64,000 bases of DNA from SVEL01 sp017381055 (GCA_036307185.1 JAXJYC010000061.1:55916-119915), one strand, 5' to 3'. Numbered from the stretch's first letter, positions 1-8,328 are shown. A program made the numbers and translations. The notes: generated by a model not told the origin, from the letters alone.

Positions 1-1024
1 ACGGATATAGATGAGAATAAGTAAAAGTTACAGAGATACTTTCGTGGCCCATACGCTCTGCAATCTCTACCGGCGAAAAGCCAAGTTCAATCAGATATGC
101 TACATGAGAATGTCTCAAATCATGAATTCTAATTCTCTTTACACCAGATTCCTTACAACCTCTTTTCATCTCATGCTGCAAATAATGCTTAGAAACCTCA
201 AATAATCTAGTATCGTTATTGCACTTATACAACATACCAAAATAATCCTCCAACTCCTCACATAAGAAATCCGGCAAATTAATATCACGATTACTCTTTT
301 CCGTCTTCGGCTCCGTAATATAATCCTTACCTTCCAATCTCTGATAAGATTTTCTGATATGAAGTATCTTTTTTTCCAGGTCCACATCTTCCCTTGTAAG
401 CGCAAGCAGCTCCCCCTCTCGAATGCCGGTCCAGAATAACAGTTCAAACGCGTAATAAGACATAGGCTTGCTTTTCATAGTTTCAATAAATCGAAAGAAT
501 TCATCCCTAGTCCAGAACAGCATTTCCTTAGCTTTCTTCCTTCCCATATTGCCTATCTTCTGACAAGGATTATCTTTCAAATCATAGTATCTGGTAGCAT
601 GATTGAAGATGGCGCTCATCTGCGCGGAGATAGTCTTTAAGTAGGTAGGCGAATAGCCCTTGCCGTCATCATCGCGCATCTGCAATATCTCATTTTGCCA
701 CTGCATAATATCCGAAGTACAAATATCCGCTAGCGCCTTATCCTCAAAATATGGCAATATTTTCGTCCTTATAATATTTTCTTTGGTTAAATAAGTATTG
801 TATTTAAGTCTTGGCTTCAAATCTTCTAAATAGCATTCTATAAACTGTGCAAACCCCATATTTACATCTTTAGCTTTCTTTAATAAGAATTCTCGCTCAT
901 AGTCCACAGCTTCTCGCTTAGTCTTAAATCCCCTTTTGTGAAGCACTTTCACTTTGCCCTGCCAGTCGATGTATCTGGCATAAACCGTCCATGTTCCTTT
1001 GCTTGTATCTCTACTTACTGACAT
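1..1024 (-). CDS. int: Tyrosine recombinase / integrase (C-terminus cut by window edge)
   Basis: Site-specific tyrosine integrase of the phage/ICE type, expected to insert and excise the element carrying it. Residues 1-50 look like an arm-type DNA-binding domain, about 60-170 a SAM-like core-binding domain, and 180-341 the catalytic domain. The catalytic set is visible: R202 (TGIREGE), K240, H301 and R304 (HDLRHSH), H327 (GHES) and nucleophile Y336 (TYSHLY). The frame is open to base 1, so only the last few residues are missing. The start at 1024 follows AGAGGAGG and overlaps the stop of the upstream gene by one base (TAATG), so the two are translationally coupled. Confidence 0.95.
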   Translation of the reverse strand, partial: MSVSRDTSKGTWTVYARYIDWQGKVKVLHKRGFKTKREAVDYEREFLLKKAKDVNMGFAQFIECYLEDLKPRLKYNTYLTKENIIRTKILPYFEDKALADICTSDIMQWQNEILQMRDDDGKGYSPTYLKTISAQMSAIFNHATRYYDLKDNPCQKIGNMGRKKAKEMLFWTRDEFFRFIETMKSKPMSYYAFELLFWTGIREGELLALTREDVDLEKKILHIRKSYQRLEGKDYITEPKTEKSNRDINLPDFLCEELEDYFGMLYKCNNDTRLFEVSKHYLQHEMKRGCKESGVKRIRIHDLRHSHVAYLIELGFSPVEIAERMGHESISVTFTYSHLYP

Positions 1025-1845
1025 TATAATCCTCCTCTACTCATATCATAATTGACCTCTGACCGATAGTAATTCCCAATAGTATTAGGGGCATTATACA
1101 ATGCTGTAAGCAAGTAATTTTTTATATTTCTCACCTTGCTAGAATTCTTATCCATACACTCAATAACATACTGTATATGCCCCATTTCTAACTTGAGAAA
1201 CTTACCCTTGACTACTTCATAAGGATAATCTGCTCCTGCAATACGAACCGTCTTTCGCTTAACACTTACAGTTTCCACTATCAGATTCAGAATTTCTTCG
1301 ATTACCTTCTTTTTATAAGGGTTGTCCTTTAATAGATATTCATAATCAATATTCTCCTTAACAATATCTATGTAGGCTTCCATCTCATCCATCCCATCAC
1401 TCTCTTTCTTCTGATTGATAGATTGATTATTTAATTTCTTATTATTAGATTCATTATTAGTTAATTTCTTATTATTTAATTGTGACTGCTTTTCGGCTAC
1501 CGGTTTTACGGGTGTCGGATTATCCGATACCGGGAAATTAGGAAACGGTGATTGTGGTGTTTCATATACCTCAATAACATTTTCTCCAAACACACCACCC
1601 TCGCCACGGCTCTGCTGCTTACTTAGGTATCCGAATTCCTGCAAGCTATCAATACTACTCTTAATAGAATGCTTTCCATCTGGAAGTATCTTTCGAAGCC
1701 CGGCCGTTGTAAAATCCCAATTATCTGGCAGTGATAGTAATGTCAGCATCATACCTCTGTCCCTTAAGCTCAGTGCTGGGTTCATTGCTATTCCTTTGTA
1801 GACATTTACGTAATTACCTTGCGTCTTATTCTTCAAAACAGGCAT
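1024..1845 (-). CDS. HTH replication-initiator-like protein of a mobile element (DUF6017-type C-terminus)
   Basis: A 273-residue protein. Residues 1-95 form a winged-helix-like domain of the RepA/DnaD kind seen at the start of element replication proteins. A low-complexity N/K/S linker covers about 120-150, and the C-terminal domain (about 160-270) resembles DUF6017, with the typical YLLTALYNAP and YYRSEVNYDM tail. It lies between an excisionase-like gene and the integrase on one strand. The start at 1845 has GAGGAG about 10 bases upstream. Likely role: replication or mobilisation of the element. The family call is from motif resemblance. Confidence 0.75.
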   Translation of the reverse strand: MPVLKNKTQGNYVNVYKGIAMNPALSLRDRGMMLTLLSLPDNWDFTTAGLRKILPDGKHSIKSSIDSLQEFGYLSKQQSRGEGGVFGENVIEVYETPQSPFPNFPVSDNPTPVKPVAEKQSQLNNKKLTNNESNNKKLNNQSINQKKESDGMDEMEAYIDIVKENIDYEYLLKDNPYKKKVIEEILNLIVETVSVKRKTVRIAGADYPYEVVKGKFLKLEMGHIQYVIECMDKNSSKVRNIKNYLLTALYNAPNTIGNYYRSEVNYDMSRGGL

Positions 1846-1880
1846 CTTTCATCATCTCCTCTCTTGAAAGAGGACACATT

Positions 1881-1973
1881 TTATGCTATGCTCTCTTTGA
1901 CTACGGTGCATATAGCAATATATGTGTCATCGGCTCTTGTTAACGCAAGAGCCCTTTTTATTGCTCTTTCCAT
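1881..1973 (-). CDS. Possible 30-residue small protein in the element operon
   Basis: An ATG at 1973 lies two bases after the stop of the excisionase-like gene, with a GGAGATAG site overlapping that stop. The frame runs 30 codons to TAA at 1881 and starts MERAIKRALA. The spacing is typical of translational coupling. However, a perfect 8-bp hairpin (1932-1953) lies within it, so the stretch may instead act as RNA or as a terminator. No family was recognised. Confidence 0.35.
   Translation of the reverse strand: MERAIKRALALTRADDTYIAICTVVKESIA
1932..1953 (+). terminator. Hairpin with T-run, possible plus-strand terminator
   Basis: GGCTCTTG pairs perfectly with CAAGAGCC across the loop TTAACG. 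On the plus strand the stem is followed by CTTTTTATT, so it would terminate plus-strand (antisense) transcription entering the integrase operon. No plus-strand gene precedes it, so an attenuator or antisense-blocking role is only possible. Confidence 0.4.
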
Positions 1974-1975
1974 AC

Positions 1976-2170
1976 CTATCTCCTCATACACGCCTCTTCG
2001 TAGTAAATACGATTAATCTTTCCGCTCATAGTTAATAAGCGTGGATTCTCAGACTTCATCTGTTCAGACAACTGCTTAATGATGGCATATCCCTTGGAAC
2101 GACTACATCCCCAATCCCTACAAACCTCTGCAACATCTACATATGCTGGTCTAATATTAGTATCTACCAT
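1976..2170 (-). CDS. Excisionase-like small DNA-binding protein
   Basis: A 64-residue protein with a MerR/Xis-like winged helix: residues 10-35 contain DVAEVCRDWGCSRSKGYAII, a helix-turn-helix pattern. It is the first gene of the minus-strand operon xis-like, small ORF, rep-like, int, as expected for an element excision module. An AAGGAGGT site precedes the start, and transcription should come from the consensus promoter at 2226-2254. Whether it is a true excisionase or only a regulator cannot be told from sequence. Confidence 0.65.
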   Translation of the reverse strand: MVDTNIRPAYVDVAEVCRDWGCSRSKGYAIIKQLSEQMKSENPRLLTMSGKINRIYYEEACMRR

Positions 2171-2194
2171 ATATTTCTACCTCCTTTCTTACTT

Positions 2195-2281
2195 AGAACC
2201 TTTTATGGTTCTGCGGAACAATTGTATTATAAGAACCTTTTTAAGTTCTGTCAATAGTTTTTCAGAACTTTTTTTGGTTCT
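2195..2281. promoter_or_regulatory. Three 18-bp operator palindromes between xre and the excision operon
   Basis: The pattern AGAACY-N6-RGTTCT occurs at 2195-2212, 2232-2249 and 2264-2281. The half-sites are nearly identical and the spacers T-rich, with centres 37 and 32 bp apart. The middle site sits between the -35 and -10 of the minus-strand operon; the third lies just upstream of the xre leader. This is the layout of a phage- or ICE-type immunity region. The binding protein is inferred to be the XRE product encoded next door. Confidence 0.8.
2226..2254 (-). promoter_or_regulatory. Consensus sigma-A promoter of the excision/integration operon
   Basis: On the minus strand TTGACA (2249-2254) and TATAAT (2226-2231) are separated by exactly 17 bp. 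Both hexamers match consensus perfectly. The spacer is occupied by one of three AGAAC-type palindromes, so a repressor bound there would block RNA polymerase directly. Confidence 0.9.
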
Positions 2282-2341
2282 TTTCTTTTTTTGCATTCTA
2301 TGATACAATGTATTAAAAATTAGAAAAGGAGTTGAGTTTCC

Positions 2342-2869
2342 ATGACACAAGGTCAAAGAATTCGCTTTGTTAGAGAATTCAGACATATGACACAAAAAGA
2401 ATTAGGATTAGCTTGTGGTTTCCCTGAATCATCTGCAGATGTCCGCATACGCCAATACGAAAGCGATCAGAAATCACCTAAGAAGGATGCTCTCGAACTT
2501 ATTGCTGCTGCACTAAAAGTACATATCTATTCTTTGAATAATTACACAACTGCAAATGCAACCGATATTTTGGAAAATCTATTTTGGATGGAAACCTTCG
2601 GTCTAATAGAATTGTTCAAACTTGAGCAAGTACGAGAACCGGATAAGGATTGGGTTATCAAAGGTTCCTACAACGAACCTAACTATTTACAATACCATGC
2701 TCCTATCGGAATTACCGTAAAATACAATCTTGTAAATGAATTTATGCAAGAATGGTATACCAGATATATAGAATATCATCAAAATATTATATCCAAAGAC
2801 CAGTACACTAACTGGAAATTAAATTGGCCTGCATCATGCGATGGCACCGGCGAAGGATATGTAGACTAA
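2342..2869 (+). CDS. XRE-family repressor-like regulator of the element
   Basis: A 175-residue protein. Residues 3-58 form an XRE/Cro-type helix-turn-helix (GQRIRFVREF, MTQKELGLACG, RIRQYESDQKSPKKDALELIA). The remaining 115 residues resemble the C-terminal domain common in Clostridia element regulators and carry no peptidase motif. It is transcribed divergently from the excision operon and the start has AAAAGGAG upstream. It is inferred to bind the three palindromes at 2195-2281 and repress the element operon, and possibly itself. Confidence 0.85.
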   Translation: MTQGQRIRFVREFRHMTQKELGLACGFPESSADVRIRQYESDQKSPKKDALELIAAALKVHIYSLNNYTTANATDILENLFWMETFGLIELFKLEQVREPDKDWVIKGSYNEPNYLQYHAPIGITVKYNLVNEFMQEWYTRYIEYHQNIISKDQYTNWKLNWPASCDGTGEGYVD

Positions 2870-2954
2870 AAAAAAATCTAATATATACATTAGTTATGAA
2901 ATCACCATATACTTACAACTACAAAAAAGTAATTATAAACAAGTATACAAAAAT

Positions 2955-2978
2955 ATGCCGCAGACTTCTCTGCGGCAT
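2955..2978. terminator. Bidirectional hairpin terminator
   Basis: A 9-bp perfect stem (ATGCCGCAG/CTGCGGCAT) with a 6-base loop. On the minus strand ATTTTTG follows, so it fits termination of the ariAB-like operon ending at 3007; on the plus strand it may end xre. Almost the same hairpin recurs at 14117-14142. Confidence 0.75.
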
Positions 2979-3006
2979 TACAACTATTCTTTATTCAATT
3001 TTAAAA

Positions 3007-3858
3007 CTATACTTGTCCAACACTTATAATGTGTAAAATTCTATTTTTTACAAAATCAAGACTTTTTATGTCAAAGGATGACACCAAAAAATAAATAAAA
3101 TCATCTTCTTTAAAATTAACCTTTACCTTTTCTCTCAGATAATTAGATAAACTTGCTAATAGATATTTCCCACATACTAATCTTGTAATATTTCCATATA
3201 AAATTGTTTCAAATTTACTTTTATACGAATCATACTGAACATCATAATCAGAAATTCTACTCTTCAAGCTATTTATGTATTTTTCTATTTTTCCCATATT
3301 TACATAACCATTCTTATAAAAATAACTATGTGGTGAAATACCTACATTTTTTTCTTCCGGAAATGTATTCTGTGCTATCATATAGTTAATAAATAGTTCT
3401 TTCATTGCCTCAAAAATCATATCTTCCCATTTAGAATACTCTATTTCCTCTGATACCCTCTTTTGAGTTATTTTCATTTTACCGGCCATATATTTCAAAA
3501 CTGCCTTTTCATCTGTATAATAGCTTTCAATATTATATTTCTCTAAGTATATGTAATTGGGATTGTCTATCATTTCTTTTCCCATTACCAAGTCAAAATC
3601 ACCATCAACCAAATAAATTGCAGGTTTGTCATCATATGAACAACCATATTCTCTAAATGCCTTTTCAACTCCCGGCTTACCTTTCATTGGAAAAATTTTA
3701 TTTAATCTAATTTGGTGATTAAACATTCTTTGAAAAATATTTTCATATATAAATTCCTTATGTTCATCCTCGACAAAAATATTAATATCGTTGTAGTCAG
3801 AATAAAACAATACACGATTCAACAGAGCCGACTCTGAATAAAAAAGACCATCTTCCAT
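3007..3858 (-). CDS. DUF4435 TOPRIM-like protein (PARIS AriB-like effector)
   Basis: A 283-residue protein resembling DUF4435, a TOPRIM-fold family. The TOPRIM acidic residues are visible: E30 in NIFVEDE, then D85 and D87 in YLVDGDFD, followed by YLEKYNIESYY, the usual conserved N-I-E-x-Y element. In PARIS anti-phage systems the DUF4435 partner AriB is the toxic nuclease held by the ATPase AriA. Here it follows an AriA-like ATPase by 20 bases with its own GGAGAG site, in the known order. Other ATPase-DUF4435 pairs exist, so PARIS is the leading but not the only reading. Confidence 0.7.
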   Translation of the reverse strand: MEDGLFYSESALLNRVLFYSDYNDINIFVEDEHKEFIYENIFQRMFNHQIRLNKIFPMKGKPGVEKAFREYGCSYDDKPAIYLVDGDFDLVMGKEMIDNPNYIYLEKYNIESYYTDEKAVLKYMAGKMKITQKRVSEEIEYSKWEDMIFEAMKELFINYMIAQNTFPEEKNVGISPHSYFYKNGYVNMGKIEKYINSLKSRISDYDVQYDSYKSKFETILYGNITRLVCGKYLLASLSNYLREKVKVNFKEDDFIYFLVSSFDIKSLDFVKNRILHIISVGQV

Positions 3859-3878
3859 CTTACGTACTCTCCATTTCG

Positions 3879-5222
3879 TTATTTTAGTTTAACTGCATTG
3901 CCTCGATATTCTCCTATCAACTCTGGAGAATGTGTTGCAAATATTAATTGTATATTTTTATTTGTCTTTAAAATCGCTGGAACAAATTTATTTTGCCATT
4001 CAAGATGTAAAGAGGCCTCTGGTTCATCAACAATAAAAATTCCTGTTCCTTTACTTTTAAGTCCAAATATCAAACTTGCAAACGTAATAACAATCTGTTT
4101 TTCTCCTGAAGATAAATCTGTAAGACGTAATTTCTTTCCCTTAGTTTCAAAGACAACTTGTCCTTCACTAGTAATTGCAATTCTCTTATGTGTTCCACTG
4201 CTTAAAAAGAAATCGTTAATTAACTCTTCAAACAACATTTTAGGTTGTCTAATTTTTTCTTTTTTCATTTCATTTTCTTTTGCTAACTCTGCTATATTTC
4301 TAATTTTTTGAAATTCTGCATACTGCCATGCTAAATCAATTCTAATGCCAGATTTTTCATTATTATCATTTTTTTGTTTGATATAATCGTCATATGCACT
4401 TTTGAATGCTTCAAAAAAAGATTCTATTTCTTTTTGCAATTTTTCATCATACACTCCTATTTCTTTTAAAGTTTTTATATACGCCTCTTTTGATCTTAAT
4501 ACCTCATCCCACTCGAATTTGGATATTTCTTTAATAATTTGCCAAAAATGCATATCACTGGATACTCTAATCATCGAACTCAACACATCATTTCTAAACT
4601 TATCGTTTACTTTATTTTCTTGAATATTTATATTCATGCAGCTATCTCTGATAAGTTCAGAAACAAATCGTAACGATTCATTCAAATATGAATTATATGG
4701 ATTTTGTTGAGCTTCATAATAATGTCTTCTTGAATAACCATAACGATAATAATCTCGTTCTTCATATCTATCATATCCATATCTACTTAATGGAAGATAC
4801 ACATAATTGAATTTATTTACTATATCGTTTACGAATGGATACATATTAAAAAAAGTTCGTTCGATATTATCATCCTCATTTTTTCTATATAATCTTTCTT
4901 TTATATTATCGAAATCCTCAATTTCATAATGCCCTTTATCAAAACATACTAACATAGTCTTCATATTTTTTTCTTTTGACAAAATCTTGATTTGTATTTT
5001 TGCTTCTACATTCTTTTGATCACAATAAAATAAATCTATCTTATCAAAGACAAAATCTGTCAAACTATATAGCTTTCCAGTAACAATTGCAGCCAAAATG
5101 TTTAGTACTGTTGTTTTACCGCAACCATTAGCTCCAAATAAAAAAGTTAGTTTTGAATCAAATTCAATATCATAATCATATTGTCCATGCAAACTATATA
5201 TATGTATTCTTTTTATTAACAT
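3879..5222 (-). CDS. ABC-type AAA ATPase (PARIS AriA-like sensor)
   Basis: A 447-residue soluble ATPase of the AAA_15/AAA_21 (OLD/RecF-like) group. Walker A is GANGCGKTT (30-38), the ABC signature LSSGEKQ starts near 370, Walker B FIVDEPEAS near 396, and the H-loop FATHSPELI is at the C-terminus. The insertion between them (about 100-340) is helical with a Tyr/Arg-rich stretch near 150-170. The start at 5222 is preferred because GGAGGAATTGAT precedes it; an upstream in-frame ATG at 5288 lacks such a site. Paired with a DUF4435 gene, it matches the sensor half of PARIS defence. No TOPRIM domain is fused to it, which argues against an OLD nuclease. Confidence 0.75.
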   Translation of the reverse strand: MLIKRIHIYSLHGQYDYDIEFDSKLTFLFGANGCGKTTVLNILAAIVTGKLYSLTDFVFDKIDLFYCDQKNVEAKIQIKILSKEKNMKTMLVCFDKGHYEIEDFDNIKERLYRKNEDDNIERTFFNMYPFVNDIVNKFNYVYLPLSRYGYDRYEERDYYRYGYSRRHYYEAQQNPYNSYLNESLRFVSELIRDSCMNINIQENKVNDKFRNDVLSSMIRVSSDMHFWQIIKEISKFEWDEVLRSKEAYIKTLKEIGVYDEKLQKEIESFFEAFKSAYDDYIKQKNDNNEKSGIRIDLAWQYAEFQKIRNIAELAKENEMKKEKIRQPKMLFEELINDFFLSSGTHKRIAITSEGQVVFETKGKKLRLTDLSSGEKQIVITFASLIFGLKSKGTGIFIVDEPEASLHLEWQNKFVPAILKTNKNIQLIFATHSPELIGEYRGNAVKLK

Positions 5223-5295
5223 ATCAATTCCTCCATATAATACCATCATTGCTATCACCTCAAATTCATAATAGCAGATTTCTTTCACACATTAT

Positions 5296-5319
5296 GTCAC
5301 ATCTTGTAGATTGACATAT
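5296..5319. promoter_or_regulatory. Imperfect palindrome upstream of the ariAB-like genes
   Basis: The arms ATGTCA/TGACAT with inner ATCT/AGAT pair across a short centre, broken by one extra base. It lies about 75 bp upstream of the ATPase start and just past the end of the preceding gene. It could be an operator or a small RNA stem; no regulator is identified. Confidence 0.35.
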
Positions 5320-5342
5320 TAAATTCAAATATTCTTGTTGTA

Positions 5343-6605
5343 TCACATTTTGCACTTTTCGCCATTCAAAAATTGAGAATTTACTTCATTTAATATCCCT
5401 TCTATTTCAGTACAAATTCTCTTATATGGTAATGGCTCACTATTATATGCCTCCCATGGAATATAAATATATATATTATCTTTTCCAGAAAGCATTTGGG
5501 ACTTAATATCTTTTCTCTCTATATAATCCTCATCATTTCTACCATAAACTTCTATAACTATTTTTTTATTTGTCCCTTCAAATTCGATAATGCCATCTTC
5601 CAAATATTTGTCCCCATAGGCACCATATCCATATTCAAAAGGCTTATAAAAGAACACGCCTTTTTCCTTGAATCTATTTTGATTCATTATTTCACAAATA
5701 GCATTATACATCTGCACTTCATAAATACTTTCAGAAAACAACCCATAATCATTTACTAAAAGAAATCTTAGGCTGTACATTGCGTACTTATCTCGAAATC
5801 CAGCTAAAATAATATTCCTATTTGATAAATCATCAGTCGCATAAGTATTTTTGTACTCCTCAAGCGCTCTAATCAATTCTTGTGTATAAACCGGAACTGT
5901 TAACGCCTTACCATTTTTCTTTTCTTTTATTATTAAACGTGTAATCCTATCATCTGCTTTATATGTAGGTATCTCTGCTAATTCCTTATATACAAATTCC
6001 AGACCATCTTTTAGACGTTCTAAATCAGCAATACTCTTTTTCTTAGTTCCTATCCTTGTTCTCTTACCCGCCCAAAACATTTTCTTAATCATTATATTCG
6101 TTTTAGGATACACTATCTCATTATTTCCTTTGTAAAATGCAACATGCTTAAATGTAAGCATATTCATCTTTTTTATCATAGCAGAAATCGTAATTTCTCC
6201 CTGCTGATGATGAGGATATCTTCTGCCTCCCCCATCATAATTTCGTGGAACATTCTCATTTGGTTCATCATCGTTTTGCTTCCTATACATTAGTGGTTCT
6301 GACAAATGCACCCGGACCTCCCCGGTCTCGTCATCAATCAAAAATCCAGCATTATAATCGCGTTTATCTAAGTATACTTTCGATTTCGGGCACCAATCCT
6401 CGTGTTCTGCTTGTTTTCCTTGACTACATGGATATATTGCCCAACTTCCATTACGGACTTTATATTCACAAACCCCGTTACAATTGCAAAAAAGTCTCAC
6501 ATTTTCTTTTTCGCATTTATCATATAGTGATTTTTTATCATGCTTTTCCATTTCGTTCGGACATAATACTTCATTTTTAGTTGTTTTTATTCTAAACTGT
6601 GCCAT
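5343..6605 (-). CDS. Zinc-ribbon plus nuclease-like protein of unknown function (DUF1173-like)
   Basis: A 420-residue protein upstream of the ATPase on the same strand. Residues about 35-75 carry a Cys/His cluster (CNCNGVC, then Cys-x14-Cys spacing) likely to bind zinc. The C-terminal third has EVQMYNAICE, FFYKPFEYG, EDGIIEFEG and KIVIEVYGRN, resembling the restriction-endonuclease-like end of DUF1173 proteins found on mobile elements. The expected ExK lysine is not evident, so catalysis is uncertain. The gap to the ATPase gene is about 120 bp. It may be a third component of the defence block or independent cargo. Confidence 0.55.
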   Translation of the reverse strand: MAQFRIKTTKNEVLCPNEMEKHDKKSLYDKCEKENVRLFCNCNGVCEYKVRNGSWAIYPCSQGKQAEHEDWCPKSKVYLDKRDYNAGFLIDDETGEVRVHLSEPLMYRKQNDDEPNENVPRNYDGGGRRYPHHQQGEITISAMIKKMNMLTFKHVAFYKGNNEIVYPKTNIMIKKMFWAGKRTRIGTKKKSIADLERLKDGLEFVYKELAEIPTYKADDRITRLIIKEKKNGKALTVPVYTQELIRALEEYKNTYATDDLSNRNIILAGFRDKYAMYSLRFLLVNDYGLFSESIYEVQMYNAICEIMNQNRFKEKGVFFYKPFEYGYGAYGDKYLEDGIIEFEGTNKKIVIEVYGRNDEDYIERKDIKSQMLSGKDNIYIYIPWEAYNSEPLPYKRICTEIEGILNEVNSQFLNGEKCKM

Positions 6606-6991
6606 ATTTCTCCTTTAAATTAACAAAAAATTCACGCTACCTTATCTTTTTTAATATTGTACCAAATCGCTGACGCGATAGCTAGTATTATGTACAATAA
6701 AGTCGCTACTTCTTCTTAAAAATATTTAATTGCTCTCATGTATTCTTCATGTCTTCTAATTGGCGAAGTTTGTCATCTGAAACATCCTCTTCACTTGTTC
6801 TTCCCATATATAGAAATGGCTTATTGTGTTTAACTCATATTTTTTTACCATTATCTATAACATTATATTTTTCTTTAAACTCTCCTACCAGCTTATGCCC
6901 CGTAGTCACTAGGCATATCTCTTATGGTTTCTTTTTACCTTTTTCTTTCACACCGCTCCAACTTCTGCTGTGTAATCGGTATTTCCTGTTC
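6606..6991 (-). pseudogene. Decayed coding remnants, no intact gene
   Basis: No intact gene is seen. On the minus strand short open pieces in different frames read like protein, for example GMRTGNTDYTAEVGAV and NKPFLYMGRTSEEDV, broken by stops and frame changes. Nearer 6650 a 25-codon open piece looks like a membrane-helix tail. A 118-codon plus-strand reading frame here (6749-7105) overlaps the next gene antisense and is not believed. The stretch is probably debris at a junction between two cargo modules. TACAAT near 6655 could be the -10 of the gene at 5343-6605. Confidence 0.4.
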
Positions 6992-7609
6992 TCATTCCAA
7001 TTTACTATATACATACACATTCTCTTCATCATTTCTCATCCATACCATTATATAGATTTCACTCAAATCAGACGATATCTCTATATCATATTGAAGTATC
7101 CGTAAATTATCCGTCTCACTGCCATCCACATATTCACATGCATTAATACACGAAAACGAATAGTGATACTCATCATCTTTATCTAAAAAAACCTTATTTG
7201 CACAACACCCAATAAGATTTCCATCCAATTTATATCCCTCAACCTTTATTTCTCCTTCAAATTTTGTTGTAGCAAAATCAGCCACTCCATTAAATACTAC
7301 ATCAATCTCCCTCAATATCTTTGCTGGCGGTTCATCCTTATCTAAATATCTAGGATCCTTATCATATACATAAAACTTCCTATCAACATTTAACGCCATT
7401 CTATTTCCATCAACTGTTATATCTTCTATTTTAATCTGCTTTTTTTCTTGTTGTTTACCTAGTTCTTTATCACTATTAACAAATACAACCACAACTACTA
7501 TAAGTATCATCAGCATAAATGCTATAACAACTTTTATTCTATTTACTTTTTGATGCTTATTGAGCAATAGCGTCAATGCTTGTTCATTTGATTTATTTTC
7601 TTTATTCAT
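6992..7609 (-). CDS. Membrane-anchored extracytoplasmic protein of unknown function
   Basis: A 205-residue protein: a basic cytoplasmic N-terminus (1-25), one membrane helix (about 26-45, very Val/Ile-rich), then an outside domain with EDITVDGNRMALNVDRKFYV and an ending VYVYSKLE. There is no lipobox. Its start overlaps the end of the ABC ATPase gene by 8 bases, so it is the last gene of the agr-linked export operon. The position suggests an accessory or self-protection protein for the exported product; that is inference only. No family recognised. Confidence 0.7.
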   Translation of the reverse strand: MNKENKSNEQALTLLLNKHQKVNRIKVVIAFMLMILIVVVVVFVNSDKELGKQQEKKQIKIEDITVDGNRMALNVDRKFYVYDKDPRYLDKDEPPAKILREIDVVFNGVADFATTKFEGEIKVEGYKLDGNLIGCCANKVFLDKDDEYHYSFSCINACEYVDGSETDNLRILQYDIEISSDLSEIYIMVWMRNDEENVYVYSKLE

Positions 7610-8273
7610 ATATGCAACCGTCCTTTATCTCTATTATTCTTTCACACTGATTGGCTATTGACATATCATGAGTAACTATAATAACTGTAACTCCTTTTTT
7701 GTTCATAAGCCTCATCGCATTCATAATTTCTTCTGAAGTCTTTTCATCTAGTGCTCCTGTCGGTTCATCAGCCAATAGTATTTTAGGTTCTGTTATCATA
7801 GCTCTTGCAATAGCAACTCTCTGCTTTTGTCCACCTGATAGCTTATTAACTTTCTGATTGCATAAATGTTCTATAGATAGTTCTTTAAGAAGCTCCATTG
7901 CCCTTTTCTTTTGTTCGCTTCGTTTTACTTTATTAGGTGAAAAATTAAAAGGAATCATCACATTTTCAAGGACACTATATCTTTCTAACAATGCGAAATC
8001 CTGTAATACAATACCTATCCACTGATTTCTTATAAGCGACTTCTCGCTATCACCAAGCTTACCAACATCTTGACCACCTAAAGTATATTTACCCTTCTCA
8101 TAGTCATCTATGCATGCTATTATATGCACAAGAGTAGACTTACCTGCACCTGATTTACCAACGATTGCTACTAATTCTCCATCATCTATTTTTAAACTCG
8201 CATTGTTTAAAGCATAAAATTCATTTTGTTTTCCCAGATTATATATCTTACTTACACCTTCTATTTTGATCAT
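7602..8273 (-). CDS. ABC transporter ATPase, MacB/lactococcin-972-type
   Basis: A 223-residue ATPase with Walker A GKSGAGKST, signature LSGGQKQR, Walker B ILLADEPTGALD and H-loop IVTHD. This is the short MacB/LolD class that works with FtsX-like permeases, including the groups linked to lactococcin-972-type bacteriocins. The ATG at 8273 is chosen because GGAGAAG precedes it; a GTG at 8324 in the same frame has no good site. It directly follows two permease genes. Confidence 0.85.
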   Translation of the reverse strand: MIKIEGVSKIYNLGKQNEFYALNNASLKIDDGELVAIVGKSGAGKSTLVHIIACIDDYEKGKYTLGGQDVGKLGDSEKSLIRNQWIGIVLQDFALLERYSVLENVMIPFNFSPNKVKRSEQKKRAMELLKELSIEHLCNQKVNKLSGGQKQRVAIARAMITEPKILLADEPTGALDEKTSEEIMNAMRLMNKKGVTVIIVTHDMSIANQCERIIEIKDGCIYE

Positions 8274-8328
8274 ACTCTTCTCCATTCCAGCTATATGCTT
8301 TTTATATATTTTCCATTCCAGCACTCAT

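Noticed and set aside
3879..5222. OLD nuclease or Gabija GajA
   Set aside because: No TOPRIM domain is fused to the ATPase and no UvrD-like helicase lies beside it; the TOPRIM protein is separate and DUF4435-like.
5223..5288. Longer N-terminus of the AriA-like ATPase
   Set aside because: The ATG at 5222 has GGAGG at good spacing and gives the expected ATPase start; the upstream residues look unrelated.
6749..7105. A 118-codon plus-strand gene
   Set aside because: It runs antisense into the anchored-protein gene, lacks a ribosome site, and its composition looks like the complement of decayed coding DNA.
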